Made by a program: the position numbers and the translations under genes | Part shown: positions 1 to 9,900 of the stretch, in pieces | How positions within the stretch are numbered: position 1 is the stretch's first letter | Layout: each line of letters starts with the position of its first letter | From: Verrucomicrobiales bacterium | GTDB taxonomy: Bacteria; Verrucomicrobiota; Verrucomicrobiia; Limisphaerales; J093 | Assembly (NCBI GenBank): GCA_024233215.1 | Contig: JACKPW010000007.1 | Coordinates: 186,001 to 250,000, forward strand | Length of the DNA stretch: 64,000 nt | Reading direction: 5' to 3' | Notes under the pieces: model-generated | Told to the model about the DNA's origin: nothing | Databases searched by the model: none | Seen by the model: the letters and a program-made list of their open reading frames with translations, nothing else

Positions 1-64
1 CTTCACTTCCCGGGCGATCCGCAACAGACTCGGCTCGGTTGCGACACCAACCCGGCTCACCCGA

Positions 65-1492
65 GTGGACCCCGAACACAACGGAGAGACGCCAGGGATT
101 CGCCGCCCGGGGCGGTTCTGGATCCTGGCGATGCTGTCCCTGCCACTGGTCGTTCCCGTGGCCGGGTGCCGTTTCATTCGCACCACCGCCGAACTGCCCG
201 GACGGGCCGTGGGTGCGGTGACTCCCGGCGCGCCCTCCGAAAGCGGCGTGGAACCCTCGGTGCTCCAGCAGGATCTGATGCGCTTTGCGGATTCGTTTTC
301 CTCCCGGATGATCGTCGGAATCGAGCGGGTGCTCCGGGACACAACTCGGCTGACGACCGCCGAAGCACTGCGGTGGAATATCGCCATCGACACCGGCACC
401 TCGTCGATCGTCACCGGCCCGAACCCTGTGGCGAACCTGCTGGACTTGACGGCCTTTGTCACGGTGATCCGGATGACCCTGGAGGAGTACTGGCAGCCGC
501 AGATGCTCGGGGAATCGGGGCAACCGCTGGTGGACTCCGCCCGCGCCGCCGAAACCGCCGTCTGGACCCTGGCAGCCCGTGTGTTGGGCCCGGAACAGCA
601 GGCGGAGCTGCGGCAGGCCATCGAAACCTGGCACAGGGACAATCCCCTCCCGGGCAGCGCACTGGCCACCCGGGCCGTCGGGTTTACTTCCAACCTCCCC
701 CAAATCCGGCCCGCCGACACCGGTCACCGGGACAGCATGCTTAACCTGTTGAGTCTGGATCCTCTGGCGGGTCTGGACCCGGCGACCCGCGAACTTGCCG
801 AGGGGCGCATGCTGGCCGAACGCGCCCTGTTCCTGGCCCATCACCTGCCGGACGTCCTCCGCTGGCAGACGGAGTTGCTGGCCCTGAACAGCTCGGAACT
901 GCCGGCAATGCAGCAGCTCCTCACCAATACCACCGCCGTTGCCACCTCCCTTCAACGATTCAGCACGACCGCGGAACAACTGCCGGGACAAGTTGCCACC
1001 GAGCGGGAGAAGATCCTGGAAGCCCTGCGATCGCAGGAGGCGGAACTCGCCACTCTGGCCCGCGAAATCCGCCAGGGCCTGATGGCCGGGACCGCCATGT
1101 CCACCTCGTTGAACACCACCCTGACCACCTTCGACGCCCTGATGAACCGGTTCGGCGTCGGCGCAACCAATGACCTCGCCGCCCCCGCCCCCGCCCCGCC
1201 AACGAACTCCGAACCCTTCCGGATCAAGGATTACGAGGAGACCGCCCGACAACTGGAATTGACTGCGAGGCAGCTGACCGAGTTGCTGGGCGCACTCAAC
1301 CAGACGATGAACCGGACCGATGCGGCCCAACTCGCCGAGGAGATCCGCCCGGTGATCGGCCTGGCGCGCGACAGCAGCAATGATGTCGTCGACCGCGCGT
1401 TCTGGAAGGGGCTCATCCTGATTGGAGCGGCCCTCGTTGCCGCCCTGCTTTACCGACTGCTCAGCGTCCGCCTGATTCGAAACAAGCCATGA
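65..1492 (+). CDS. Hypothetical lipoprotein-like, C-terminally membrane-anchored protein
   Basis: Unrecognised protein of 475 residues. A short charged N-terminus (RRPGRF) precedes a hydrophobic stretch ending in VAGC, with Cys35 placed like a lipobox cysteine. A second hydrophobic segment lies at about residues 447-468, followed by a basic tail. Between them the protein is mostly helix-forming, with Gln/Glu/Leu-rich segments that could form coiled coils. The start chosen is a GTG. The frame is open back to the window edge, so the true start could lie outside. The next ATG (131) would leave the signal without positive charge, which makes it less likely. The stop overlaps the start of the downstream DUF481 gene (ATGA), so the two are probably co-translated. 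An envelope role is inferred; function is unknown. Confidence 0.7.
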   Translation: MDPEHNGETPGIRRPGRFWILAMLSLPLVVPVAGCRFIRTTAELPGRAVGAVTPGAPSESGVEPSVLQQDLMRFADSFSSRMIVGIERVLRDTTRLTTAEALRWNIAIDTGTSSIVTGPNPVANLLDLTAFVTVIRMTLEEYWQPQMLGESGQPLVDSARAAETAVWTLAARVLGPEQQAELRQAIETWHRDNPLPGSALATRAVGFTSNLPQIRPADTGHRDSMLNLLSLDPLAGLDPATRELAEGRMLAERALFLAHHLPDVLRWQTELLALNSSELPAMQQLLTNTTAVATSLQRFSTTAEQLPGQVATEREKILEALRSQEAELATLAREIRQGLMAGTAMSTSLNTTLTTFDALMNRFGVGATNDLAAPAPAPPTNSEPFRIKDYEETARQLELTARQLTELLGALNQTMNRTDAAQLAEEIRPVIGLARDSSNDVVDRAFWKGLILIGAALVAALLYRLLSVRLIRNKP

Positions 1493-2742
1493 TCGGAAAC
1501 CGCATGCCCTGGTGGCCTCACGGGTTGAACGGCGCACTGGGAACCGCCCTGCTCGCATGGCCGGTCACCGCCGCCAGTCCGGCAGATCCCCTGCCGGTCA
1601 CGGTCCACACCAACCAGGTCTGGGTGACCAACGTCATAACCATCACCGTCACCAACACCGTGACCGTGACCAATTGGGTCAGCGCCCCCAACGCCAACGC
1701 CCTCCCGCCGTCCGGGCAGGGGGCGGAAACCGCGGCGGGCGCGTCCGACTGGATTCCGCCGAACGACGGTTTCGACTGGATCGAACTCAAGTCGGGTGAA
1801 TGGCTCAAGGGGGAGATCCGGGCAATGCAGGACCGGAAACTGGATTTCGACAGCGAGGAACTCGACGAACTGACCTTCGATTGGAAGGACATCCGCCAGG
1901 TTCGATCCGCCCATTTCGTGGACGTGCTGTTCGTCGGCGGCGAAAGGCGGTCCGGGCTTGTAACGATCACGAAGGATTACGTGGAGGTGGAAGGGACCCA
2001 ACCGCCGCAGATCCCCCGGGACCAGCTTCTGGGACTCACGCCGGGGGGATCGAACGAACGATCCTACTGGTCCGGCAAGGCCTCCCTGGGGCTCACGATC
2101 CGGGCCGGCAACACCGAGCAGGTGGACTACAATGCCCAGGCCCACCTGCAGCGGCGCACCCCCGCCACCCGCCTCAGCCTCGATTACATCGGCAACCTCA
2201 GCAAAACCGGCGGCCAGGAGAGCGCCAACAACCACCGGGTCAACACGGAATTCGACCGCTGGCTTTCCCAACGCGTCTACCTCCTGATCCCCTTCGCCGA
2301 GTACTATCGCGATCCCTTTCAAAACCTGTCCCACCGGGGAACCCTGGGCGCGGGGGTGGGCTATGACCTCGTCGACCGGCCCAGCATTGAGTGGACCGTC
2401 ACCACCGGCCCCGCCTATCAGCATGCGTGGTTCGAGTCCGTCCAACCGGGCCAGTCCGATCAGACCGGCACCGCAGCGCTGGTCTTCGGCAGCCGCTTCG
2501 ACTGGGACATCACCCGGCACATCGAGCTGATCCTCGAATACCGCGGCCAGTACACCAGCCAGCAGGCAGGGGAAACGGCTCACCACAGCGTGGGTACGCT
2601 CTCCTTTGAACTGACCAAACGCCTCGACCTCGATGTCTCCCTGGTCTGGGACCGCATTTCCCAACCGAAGCCCGACGCGAACGGGAACGCACGGAAGCCG
2701 GACGATTTCCGGTTGATCTTCGGCCTGGGACTCGATTTCTAG
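1489..2742 (+). CDS. DUF481 family (YdiY-like) outer-membrane protein
   Basis: 417 residues. A signal-like N-terminus ends near residue 32. It is followed by an odd low-complexity stretch at residues 37-64 made of repeated V-T-N/T units. A middle region (about 75-190) is soluble-looking and contains a segment like those found before DUF481 domains. From about residue 195 (GKASLGLTIRAGNTEQ) to the end the sequence alternates in the manner of beta strands, with short turns and a terminal aromatic (GLGLDF), as expected for a DUF481 outer-membrane barrel. Members such as YdiY are predicted outer-membrane proteins of unknown substrate. Translation is probably coupled to the upstream lipoprotein-like gene by the 4-bp overlap. 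Confidence 0.82.
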   Translation: MIGNRMPWWPHGLNGALGTALLAWPVTAASPADPLPVTVHTNQVWVTNVITITVTNTVTVTNWVSAPNANALPPSGQGAETAAGASDWIPPNDGFDWIELKSGEWLKGEIRAMQDRKLDFDSEELDELTFDWKDIRQVRSAHFVDVLFVGGERRSGLVTITKDYVEVEGTQPPQIPRDQLLGLTPGGSNERSYWSGKASLGLTIRAGNTEQVDYNAQAHLQRRTPATRLSLDYIGNLSKTGGQESANNHRVNTEFDRWLSQRVYLLIPFAEYYRDPFQNLSHRGTLGAGVGYDLVDRPSIEWTVTTGPAYQHAWFESVQPGQSDQTGTAALVFGSRFDWDITRHIELILEYRGQYTSQQAGETAHHSVGTLSFELTKRLDLDVSLVWDRISQPKPDANGNARKPDDFRLIFGLGLDF

Positions 2743-2827
2743 CGCTACGGCCGACCGGCGCCGTGGCCGGAGCCATGTTCACGAAGGTGACCTTCCTGGC
2801 GACCCCACCGGGAGGAGGCCGGCCACC

Positions 2828-4321
2828 TCACGGATGATCGTCGGTATCGGCACCGTAGCCGGGATCGGTGATCGCGTGCCCGTTGCTGTCAACCGGCGCA
2901 GTGACCGGACCCTCCCCGGCCTCCCCCGAGGCCATCAGCGGCTTGCCATGTGCCAGGGCCGTACTGCCCATCCAAACCAACGCCAGGGATTTGGCCGATT
3001 CCCTGCCCAACGCATTCAGGCGTTCCTGCATGGCCGCGACCCGGTCCGGGTGCGAGGCCGCCACGTTGTTCTGCTCGTAGGGATCATCGGCCAGGTTGAA
3101 GAGGTCGACACTCGTTGGGATCAGCGAACGCCAGATCAACTTCCAGTCGGCTTCCCGCACCGCACCACGGAAGGGCTCGACGTTATAGACAACCTCAACG
3201 CGCGACGAGGGTCCGCCCTCCGCGATGGTGCTCCAGACGTTCAGGCCGTCGAGCGGCTTGCACTTGGCGGTGGATGCCCCGGCCAGTGCGGCAAACGTGG
3301 GATACAGATCCACGGCGTGAATGATCCCATCCACGACGCCCGGCTTGATGTGACCGGGCCAGTTGGCGCACGCGGCCACCCGGCAGCCCCCCTCGAAAAG
3401 GGAACCCTTGCCATCCCGATACGGACCGTTGTCGCAGGGAATCCGGGTCTTGGACAGGTCGGTCATCTGGCCTGCAAACATGGCGTTCCTGGTGCCGCCG
3501 TTGTCGCTGTTGAAAACGATGAGCGTGTTGTTCCGCAGCTGCTTCTGGTCGAGTGCGGCGACAACGCGACCGATTTCATCGTCCAGGCAGGTGACCATGC
3601 CGGCGTAGATACGACGGGTCGGATCTTCGATGCCCGGGTAGCGATCCACATATTCCTGCGGCGCCTGATACGGGGTATGCGGCGCATTGAAGGTGAGGTA
3701 GAGGTAGAACGGTCGGTCCGGGCTTTGCGCGTTGATGTACCTCACCGCGTCGGCGCCAAGGAGCTGGGTGGTGTAGCCCGGTTCCCTGACCGGTTTGTTG
3801 TCGCGAAACCAGTCGAGCACGCCGGCATCACTATGCGTGAAATAGTCGAGCTCCCCGATCATCGCGCCATACTGGTAATCGAACCCGCGTTGCCTGGGCC
3901 AATACTTCATGTCGGCGTGGCCGAGATGCCATTTGCCGATGATCGCCGTGGTGTAACCGGCCTCCTTGAGGCACTGCGGCATCAGATACTCGCTGGTGTC
4001 GAGCCCGTAGTTGGCCGGCCCGGGAATGACGATGGTCTGCAGACCGTAGCGGAACGGATAACGGCCGGTCATGAGCGCCGCGCGCGTGGGTGTGCACATC
4101 GGCTGGACATAGAACTGCGTGAACCTGGCGCCCCCGGCGGCAAGCGCGTCAATGTTCGGCGTCCGGATGTCCGTGCAGCCGTTGAACCCGACGTCCTTCC
4201 AGCCGAGGTCGTCCGCGACAATGTGAACGATGTTGGGCTGCAACTGGGCAGCCGCCAGAGGCAGGCTCCCCACCGTGAGCGCCGCCATCAGGACGGCGCG
4301 AAGACAGTGCTTGGTTTGCAT
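2828..4321 (-). CDS. Secreted sulfatase (arylsulfatase family, Cys-type)
   Basis: 497 residues with a Sec signal peptide (about 1-25). Type I sulfatase motifs are visible: the metal-binding Asp pair DD at residues 37-38 (VADDLGW), the formylglycine motif CTPTR with Cys76 as the residue that would be oxidised, GKWHLGH, and FNSDNGG. These support a calcium-dependent sulfate-ester hydrolase acting outside the cytoplasm, likely on sulfated polysaccharides. It is last in a minus-strand operon behind a PQQ-like propeller protein and a DUF1080 protein; only 9 bp separate it from the DUF1080 stop. Activity would need a formylglycine-generating enzyme or anaerobic maturase, which is not in this window. 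Substrate is unknown. Confidence 0.95.
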   Translation of the reverse strand: MQTKHCLRAVLMAALTVGSLPLAAAQLQPNIVHIVADDLGWKDVGFNGCTDIRTPNIDALAAGGARFTQFYVQPMCTPTRAALMTGRYPFRYGLQTIVIPGPANYGLDTSEYLMPQCLKEAGYTTAIIGKWHLGHADMKYWPRQRGFDYQYGAMIGELDYFTHSDAGVLDWFRDNKPVREPGYTTQLLGADAVRYINAQSPDRPFYLYLTFNAPHTPYQAPQEYVDRYPGIEDPTRRIYAGMVTCLDDEIGRVVAALDQKQLRNNTLIVFNSDNGGTRNAMFAGQMTDLSKTRIPCDNGPYRDGKGSLFEGGCRVAACANWPGHIKPGVVDGIIHAVDLYPTFAALAGASTAKCKPLDGLNVWSTIAEGGPSSRVEVVYNVEPFRGAVREADWKLIWRSLIPTSVDLFNLADDPYEQNNVAASHPDRVAAMQERLNALGRESAKSLALVWMGSTALAHGKPLMASGEAGEGPVTAPVDSNGHAITDPGYGADTDDHP

Positions 4322-4330
4322 GTGCTGGAA

Positions 4331-5074
4331 TTAAGGCAGTTCGCGGACGCGCAGGTTCCGGAACTCAACGGGAGACCCCTCGGATTCCAGGCAGAGATAG
4401 CCAAAGGCCGGCCGGCAACCGGTGCCGCCGGACACCTCCTCGCCGTTGACCCACAGGCGCACCTCGCCGTTGATCGCGCGGACGTAATAGTGGTTCCACT
4501 CCCCCACCCCCTTGCTCAGGTTCTTGCTGGGGAAACTCCGCTTGCTGTTCGGAGCGGTGGGGGGAAAGGGCGTCATGTCACTCTCCCCGGTGGGGAAGAC
4601 GTCACCGTTGGTGGTGAACCAGTCGGGCTTCTTCCCGGTCTGCTTCTCGTACTGTTCCGCATATCCGTGGTCGAGCACCTGCACCTCGATACCTTCCGGC
4701 AGCCGGCCGTTGCCCGCCTCCAGATTCTTGATGGAACGTGGTGTGGCCCAGAAGAAGACCCCGGAGTTCCCGGCGGACTTCAGGTGCCGCCACTCGACCA
4801 CCAACTCGAGGTTGGTGACCAGGTTGAGCGACCGGATCACGCCCACCGGCTGCCCCGTACAATGCGCGACACCGTCCTTCCAGCTCCAGGTGTCCGGGTC
4901 GCAGTTGACATTCGTGAAGTCCCTTTCACCCAAGGCCCGCCATCCCGGACCCGAACCGTCGATGAACGCCTTTGGCAGAGGGGCCGAATCGCCGGCGATT
5001 GCGCCTGTGGCCAACGCCAGCAGAAGAGTCATCCCGGCAGTCAATGCACTTCCAGATTTCATGCGCCGGAACAT
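4331..5074 (-). CDS. DUF1080 (3-keto-disaccharide hydrolase) domain protein
   Basis: 247 residues, signal peptide about 1-28, then a single DUF1080 domain (about 33-245), a concanavalin-like jelly roll. Typical features are NSGVFFW, EVQVLDHG and the closing EFRNLRVREL. The family is annotated as 3-keto-disaccharide hydrolase and is very abundant in Planctomycetota and Verrucomicrobiota, often beside sulfatases and dehydrogenases in carbohydrate loci. It sits between the propeller gene (40 bp upstream) and the sulfatase (9 bp downstream), which suggests a shared role in glycan breakdown in the periplasm or outside the cell. Enzyme activity is inferred from family only. Confidence 0.92.
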   Translation of the reverse strand: MFRRMKSGSALTAGMTLLLALATGAIAGDSAPLPKAFIDGSGPGWRALGERDFTNVNCDPDTWSWKDGVAHCTGQPVGVIRSLNLVTNLELVVEWRHLKSAGNSGVFFWATPRSIKNLEAGNGRLPEGIEVQVLDHGYAEQYEKQTGKKPDWFTTNGDVFPTGESDMTPFPPTAPNSKRSFPSKNLSKGVGEWNHYYVRAINGEVRLWVNGEEVSGGTGCRPAFGYLCLESEGSPVEFRNLRVRELP

Positions 5075-5114
5075 GCGCCATCAACAAAGCTCACGCGAGC
5101 GGAAAAGCGCCGCT

Positions 5115-6443
5115 TCAGGGTTCCTGAATCCGGTAGAGGTGTGACTTGGTCCGCAGAAAGAGGGCGTTGTCCGACACCGCCGGCGAGGCCATGAACCCGT
5201 CGTCGAGCGTGTTTCGCGCCAGCAACTCGAACGTCCGCCCCGGTTTGATCACCGTGGTCACACCCTCCTGGCTGAAGAAATAGATCCGACCGTCCGCGTA
5301 GACCGGCGAGGCCGCGAACTTCCCGCCCACCCGCTCGGTCCAGACTTCCTCCCCGGTCGCGGCATCGATGCAGGCGAGGAAACTCGATTCGCCGGCGATG
5401 TAGATCAGTCCATCCACCAGCAGAGGCGAGGCATACTTGCCCACCCGTCGACGTTGCGACCAGACCACGGCCGTATCGGTCACATCGCCGCGCAGATCGG
5501 TCCGCACCGCCAGCATCTCCACGAGCCGGAGCCCGGTCACGATGAATGCCACCCCACGGTCCGCATCGAACACCGGCACCGGAGCGGCCGACCAGTCGTC
5601 ATACTGCACGCGCCAGAGTTCCTTCCCGGTGCGGGGGTCATAACCGTAGGCCGCCTTGGCTCCCGTGGTGATCATCTGCGGGGCGCCGTTCGCCGACACG
5701 ATGAGCGGCGTGCTGTGGGCCTTGCGCCGGTCGCCATCGCGCACCATCGGGTCCGACGACCCCTCGTCGTTCCAGGCCACACTGCGATCCGTCCGCCAGA
5801 CGGTCTTTCCCGTGTCCTTGTCCAGCGCGACGAGGTATTGCTGGTCCACGCCGTCGAAGGTGAGAATCACGGTGTTCCCAAAGGAAATCGGTGACGAGGA
5901 CGCTCCGCGGTAGTGTCGACAGGGCAAATCGTCACGCTGCCAGAGGACCTTCCCGTCGGCCGTGTTGAGACATGCCGTGCCGAGGCTGCCAAAGTGAACG
6001 AACACCCGGCCGGGCTCGATCAGGCACGAGGGCGTGGCATAGCTGTTCATCGAGGCGCCGTTGCCCAAGGGCTCCGGATGATCGAGATGAAACATCTTCT
6101 CGTTGAGCAGGATGCGGCCGGTATTGGCATCGAGCTTGATCGCATAAAGATCGTTGCCCTCCACCGTGGCGGTGGTGATCCACACCTCATCGTTCAGCAC
6201 CACCGGCGCCGACCAACCCCGATAGGGAATGGGCGTCTTCCACTTCACGTTCGTCGTCTCGCTCCATTCCAACGGCGGCTTCTCCGAGGGCGCCGCATGA
6301 CCATCCCCCGTCGGCCCCCGGAACTCGGGCCAGGCCGCGGTCGCCCGGGGAACACCCGCCAGCAACAGCAGCAGGGAACCGGACAACAGGGTAACGCCGC
6401 GGCAGGCCAGGCATGATCGAAATGCGTGCTTCATGGGTTCCAA
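5115..6443 (-). CDS. Secreted PQQ-binding-like beta-propeller protein (BamB-like repeats)
   Basis: 442 residues. A signal peptide (about 1-36) is followed by WPEFRGPTGDG, the common opening of PQQ-like propellers in this phylum, then repeated blades with the pattern D..TG..LW (DANTGRIL, DKDTGKTVW, DPRTGKELW, DAATGEEVW). It closes with DDGFMASPAVSDNALFLRT, also typical. The fold is a propeller of seven or eight blades. Most such proteins lack residues needed for true PQQ enzymes, so binding or scaffolding is more likely than dehydrogenase activity. It is the first gene of the operon with DUF1080 and sulfatase genes. The start could be Met1 or Met4; both keep the signal. Confidence 0.92.
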   Translation of the reverse strand: MEPMKHAFRSCLACRGVTLLSGSLLLLLAGVPRATAAWPEFRGPTGDGHAAPSEKPPLEWSETTNVKWKTPIPYRGWSAPVVLNDEVWITTATVEGNDLYAIKLDANTGRILLNEKMFHLDHPEPLGNGASMNSYATPSCLIEPGRVFVHFGSLGTACLNTADGKVLWQRDDLPCRHYRGASSSPISFGNTVILTFDGVDQQYLVALDKDTGKTVWRTDRSVAWNDEGSSDPMVRDGDRRKAHSTPLIVSANGAPQMITTGAKAAYGYDPRTGKELWRVQYDDWSAAPVPVFDADRGVAFIVTGLRLVEMLAVRTDLRGDVTDTAVVWSQRRRVGKYASPLLVDGLIYIAGESSFLACIDAATGEEVWTERVGGKFAASPVYADGRIYFFSQEGVTTVIKPGRTFELLARNTLDDGFMASPAVSDNALFLRTKSHLYRIQEP

Positions 6444-6913
6444 GGGTGGCCGGGAGGCCCAGCGAAGTCAACGCCGAGCACGGCGCCGGACACCCCGGGA
6501 TGGACGAAGGTGCGGACCAGATCCGGGTTCTCCGACCGGCCAGGGGACGCCACGGTCCCTGACGGCATCGACCCGCGCGATTGAAACACCGACCCGATTC
6601 TTGACGCATATGTGTCCAAGATCGCGAGAGGGCAATGACAAGGATCCTTGCCGAAAGCAACGTTCACCGGGCTTGAAGGACAGATTCCTGATGCATATGC
6701 GCCGGAGCTTGGTTCGGTGGCCAGCAACGTAGCCGGGCTGGAGGGTCTGGCCGCAAGCGCCCGTGGCAGGACAAGCCGGCTCAAAGCGGCGGAGGACGAC
6801 GATCCTCCCCAGAGGGTGACCACGGAGCGAGGACCGATTTGTTGCACGCGCCTTCCATCGCCCATGCTAGGCTGGCCGCCAAAATGGCGCGGTTATTGCT
6901 AACATCGGGCATC
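6444..6913. other. 470-bp divergent intergenic region
   Basis: Lies between two divergently transcribed secreted-protein genes, so it should hold both promoters, but no convincing -35/-10 pair could be picked. It carries two imperfect direct copies of a 17-mer (GATTCTTGACGCATATG at 6596-6612 and GATTCCTGATGCATATG at 6683-6699, 15 of 17 identical, spaced 87 bp). A 12-bp palindrome (CAAGGATCCTTG) lies between them. Short open frames here have no RBS and no recognisable product. Confidence 0.5.
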
Positions 6914-9900
6914 ATGCATGCGTGGAAACACCAGTTCGGATCGGTCCTCTCCTGTCTCCTCCTGGCCGGCACTACGGTTTCCCGGGCCGACACCCTCGTG
7001 TCGACCGGGGCGGAGTGGCGGTGGCTGAAGGGGATCGAGGAGGCCTCCCAACCGGATCCCGCGGCGTGGCGGGCGGTGGACTTCGACGACTCGGCGTGGT
7101 CGGTAGACGTCGCCCCGTTTTGGTATGGGGAAGCGTTGACGCTTCCGGGCACAGAACTCCCCGACATGCAGGGGGGCTACACCTGCGTGTTCCTGCGACA
7201 CACGTTTGAACTGACGTTTCCGGCGGACGTCGAGACGATGACGCTCGGCGCCCACAGCGACGACGGCTTCGTGGCGTGGATCAACGGCCATGAGGTCGCC
7301 CGGTTCAACATGCCGGACGGGGAACCCGCGGCTTCCGGCACCTCCTCGTCGGCCCTGGCGGAACCGATCCCCTGGCAGACCTTCGAAATCGAGAATGCCC
7401 GGGACTTTTTGGCGGCCGGCGAGAACGTCCTGGCGGTCCAGGCATTCAACGCCTCGATCAGCGGCAGCAGCGACTTCGGCATCGACGTCACACTCGATGT
7501 CACGGGTGACACCACGCCGCCGGCGATCGAACTCCTTATCCCCCCCGCAAATGGTGTCGTCCGCAGCCTGCGCAACGTGGAGGTGGTCTTCACGGAACCG
7601 GTCCAGGGGGTTGACGCATCGGACCTGCGGATCAACGGCCAGCCCGCCGCCGAACTCGAGGTCTACACGGCCCGGCAGTACGTCTTCGAGTTTCCCGAAC
7701 CCCCGGTGGGTACGGTCACATTCGCCTGGGCGGTGGACCATGGCATCACGGACCTGTCGGGAACGGCCCACCCGTTCGGAGGCGGGACCTGGACCTGCAC
7801 ACTCGACCCGGACGCCCCCGTGCCGGGCATCGAGATCAGTGAGTTCATGGCGGACAACGACAACACCCTCAACGACGAGGACGGCGACCATTCGGATTGG
7901 ATCGAACTCCACAATGCCGGCGACACGGCCGTCGATCTGACTGGCTGGCACCTGACTGATGACGTGGAAAACTCGAGCTTGTGGCGGCTGCCCGCCTTCA
8001 CGCTGGCGCCGGACGAATACCGGATTGTCTTCGCGTCCGGCAAGGATCGAACGGACCCGGAGGCGCCTCTGCACACCAACTTCAAACTGGCCAGCAGCGG
8101 CGGTTATCTGGCCTTGACCGATCGCGATGGCGGGATCGTCTCGGAATTTCGGTTCTACCCGGCGCAGCGCGAGGATGTCTCCTATGGCCGGGACCGTTTC
8201 AGCGCCGGTGTGCTGGGTTACTTCGTGATCCCCACCCCGGGCCAGCCCAACGCCACAAGCGGCACCGGCTTCGCCCCGCCGGTCGAGTTTTCGCATCCCG
8301 GTGGCACCTTCACCGGCACGCGAATGGTGGAACTGTCCACCGTCAATCCCGCCGCGGAGATTCGCTTCACGCTGGACGGGACGATTCCGCGCACCAGTTC
8401 CACGCTCTACACCGAGCCGATCGCCATCACCACGCCGGTGATGCTCCGCGCGCGCTCCTTCGCGACGGGTCTGCTGCCGGGGGACGTGCGCAGCGAGGGC
8501 TACGTCCCTCTGGCCGTCAGCGTCCTCAACACCAGCTCCGACCTGCCGCTCGCAATCCTCCACAACTTCGGTGCCGGCACCATCCCCGCCGAAACCGACC
8601 AACCCGCCTGGCTCATGGTTTTCGAGCCCACCGCCGCCGGTCGCAGCTCCCTGACCAACGCCCCCGAACTGGCCACCCGCACCGGCATCAACATCCGCGG
8701 CTCCAGCACCCAGGGCTATCCCAAATCCAGCTACGCCGTCGAAGCCTGGGACGAGTTGAACCAGGACCGCAAGGTGTCGGTGCTCGGCATGCCCGCCGAA
8801 TCGGACTGGGTGTTCTACGCCCCGAACAGCTTCGAACCGGTGCTCATCCACAACCCCTTCGCCCACACCCTCAGCCGCCGCATCGACCGCTACTCCTCGC
8901 GCATCCGCTATGCCGAGGTCTACGTCAACACCCGCGGCACGGCCGTGAGCTCGAGCGATTACATGGGCGTCTACGTCATCGAGGAGAAGATCAAACGATC
9001 CCCCGACCGCGTGGACATCGACCGGCTCGAACCGGAGCACACCACTCCCCCGCAGGTCACCGGCGGCTACATCATGAAGATCGACCGGGCCGACGCCAAC
9101 GAACGCACCTTCTACGCCGCCGGCATGACCATCGTCTATCAGGACCCGCCGGGACCGGAAATCCAGCTCCCCCAGCGCGACGCCCAGGAGCAGTACATCG
9201 GGAGCTACCTGAACGCATTCGGCAACGCCCTGAACGGGGCGAACTTCACCGACCCCGTCAACGGCTACCGCGCCTACGTCGACGTCCCCTCCTGGATCGA
9301 TCATCATCTCCTGAACGTCCTCACCTTCAACGTCGACGCCCTCCGCCTCAGCGCCTGGTTCTACAAACCGCGTGAAGGAAAGCTGGAATTTGGCCCGCTC
9401 TGGGATTTCGACCGTGCCCTCGGTTCCACCGACGGACGCGATGCCAACCCCCGCATCTGGCGCTCCGCCGTGGGGGACCTCGGGACGGATTTCTTCAACT
9501 TCCCGTGGTGGGGACGGATGTTCCAGGACCCGGACTTCTGGCAGGCCTGGATCGACCGCTATCAGGAGTTGCGCCAGACCGAGTTCTCCCTCACGAGCCT
9601 GAATGCCCTCGTGGATGAGCTGACAAACCCGCTCCGCGAAGCCCAGGTCCGCGAGGTGCAACGCTGGCCGGGGCACAGTCCCCGCGGCGGTTCCTACACC
9701 GCCGAGATCAACCTGCTGAAGACCTGGCTCGCCGGGCGCATCGAGTTCATGGACGACAACTTCCTGGACCGGCCCACACTCACTCATGCCGGCGGCCCGG
9801 TGAAACCCGGAACCATCGTCGCCATCAGTCGGGCCGCCGAGGCGGGAAGCCGGCTTTACTACACGCTCGACGGCTCGGACCCGCGACTGCCCGGCGGCGG

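Noticed and set aside
2834..5194. Plus-strand open frame of 786 codons across the sulfatase and DUF1080 genes
   Set aside because: It spans two separate, well-supported genes on the other strand and has no recognisable features.
6648..6902. 84-codon plus-strand frame in the gap before the CotH-type gene
   Set aside because: No RBS, no homologous pattern recognised, and it overlaps direct repeats and the leader of the large gene.
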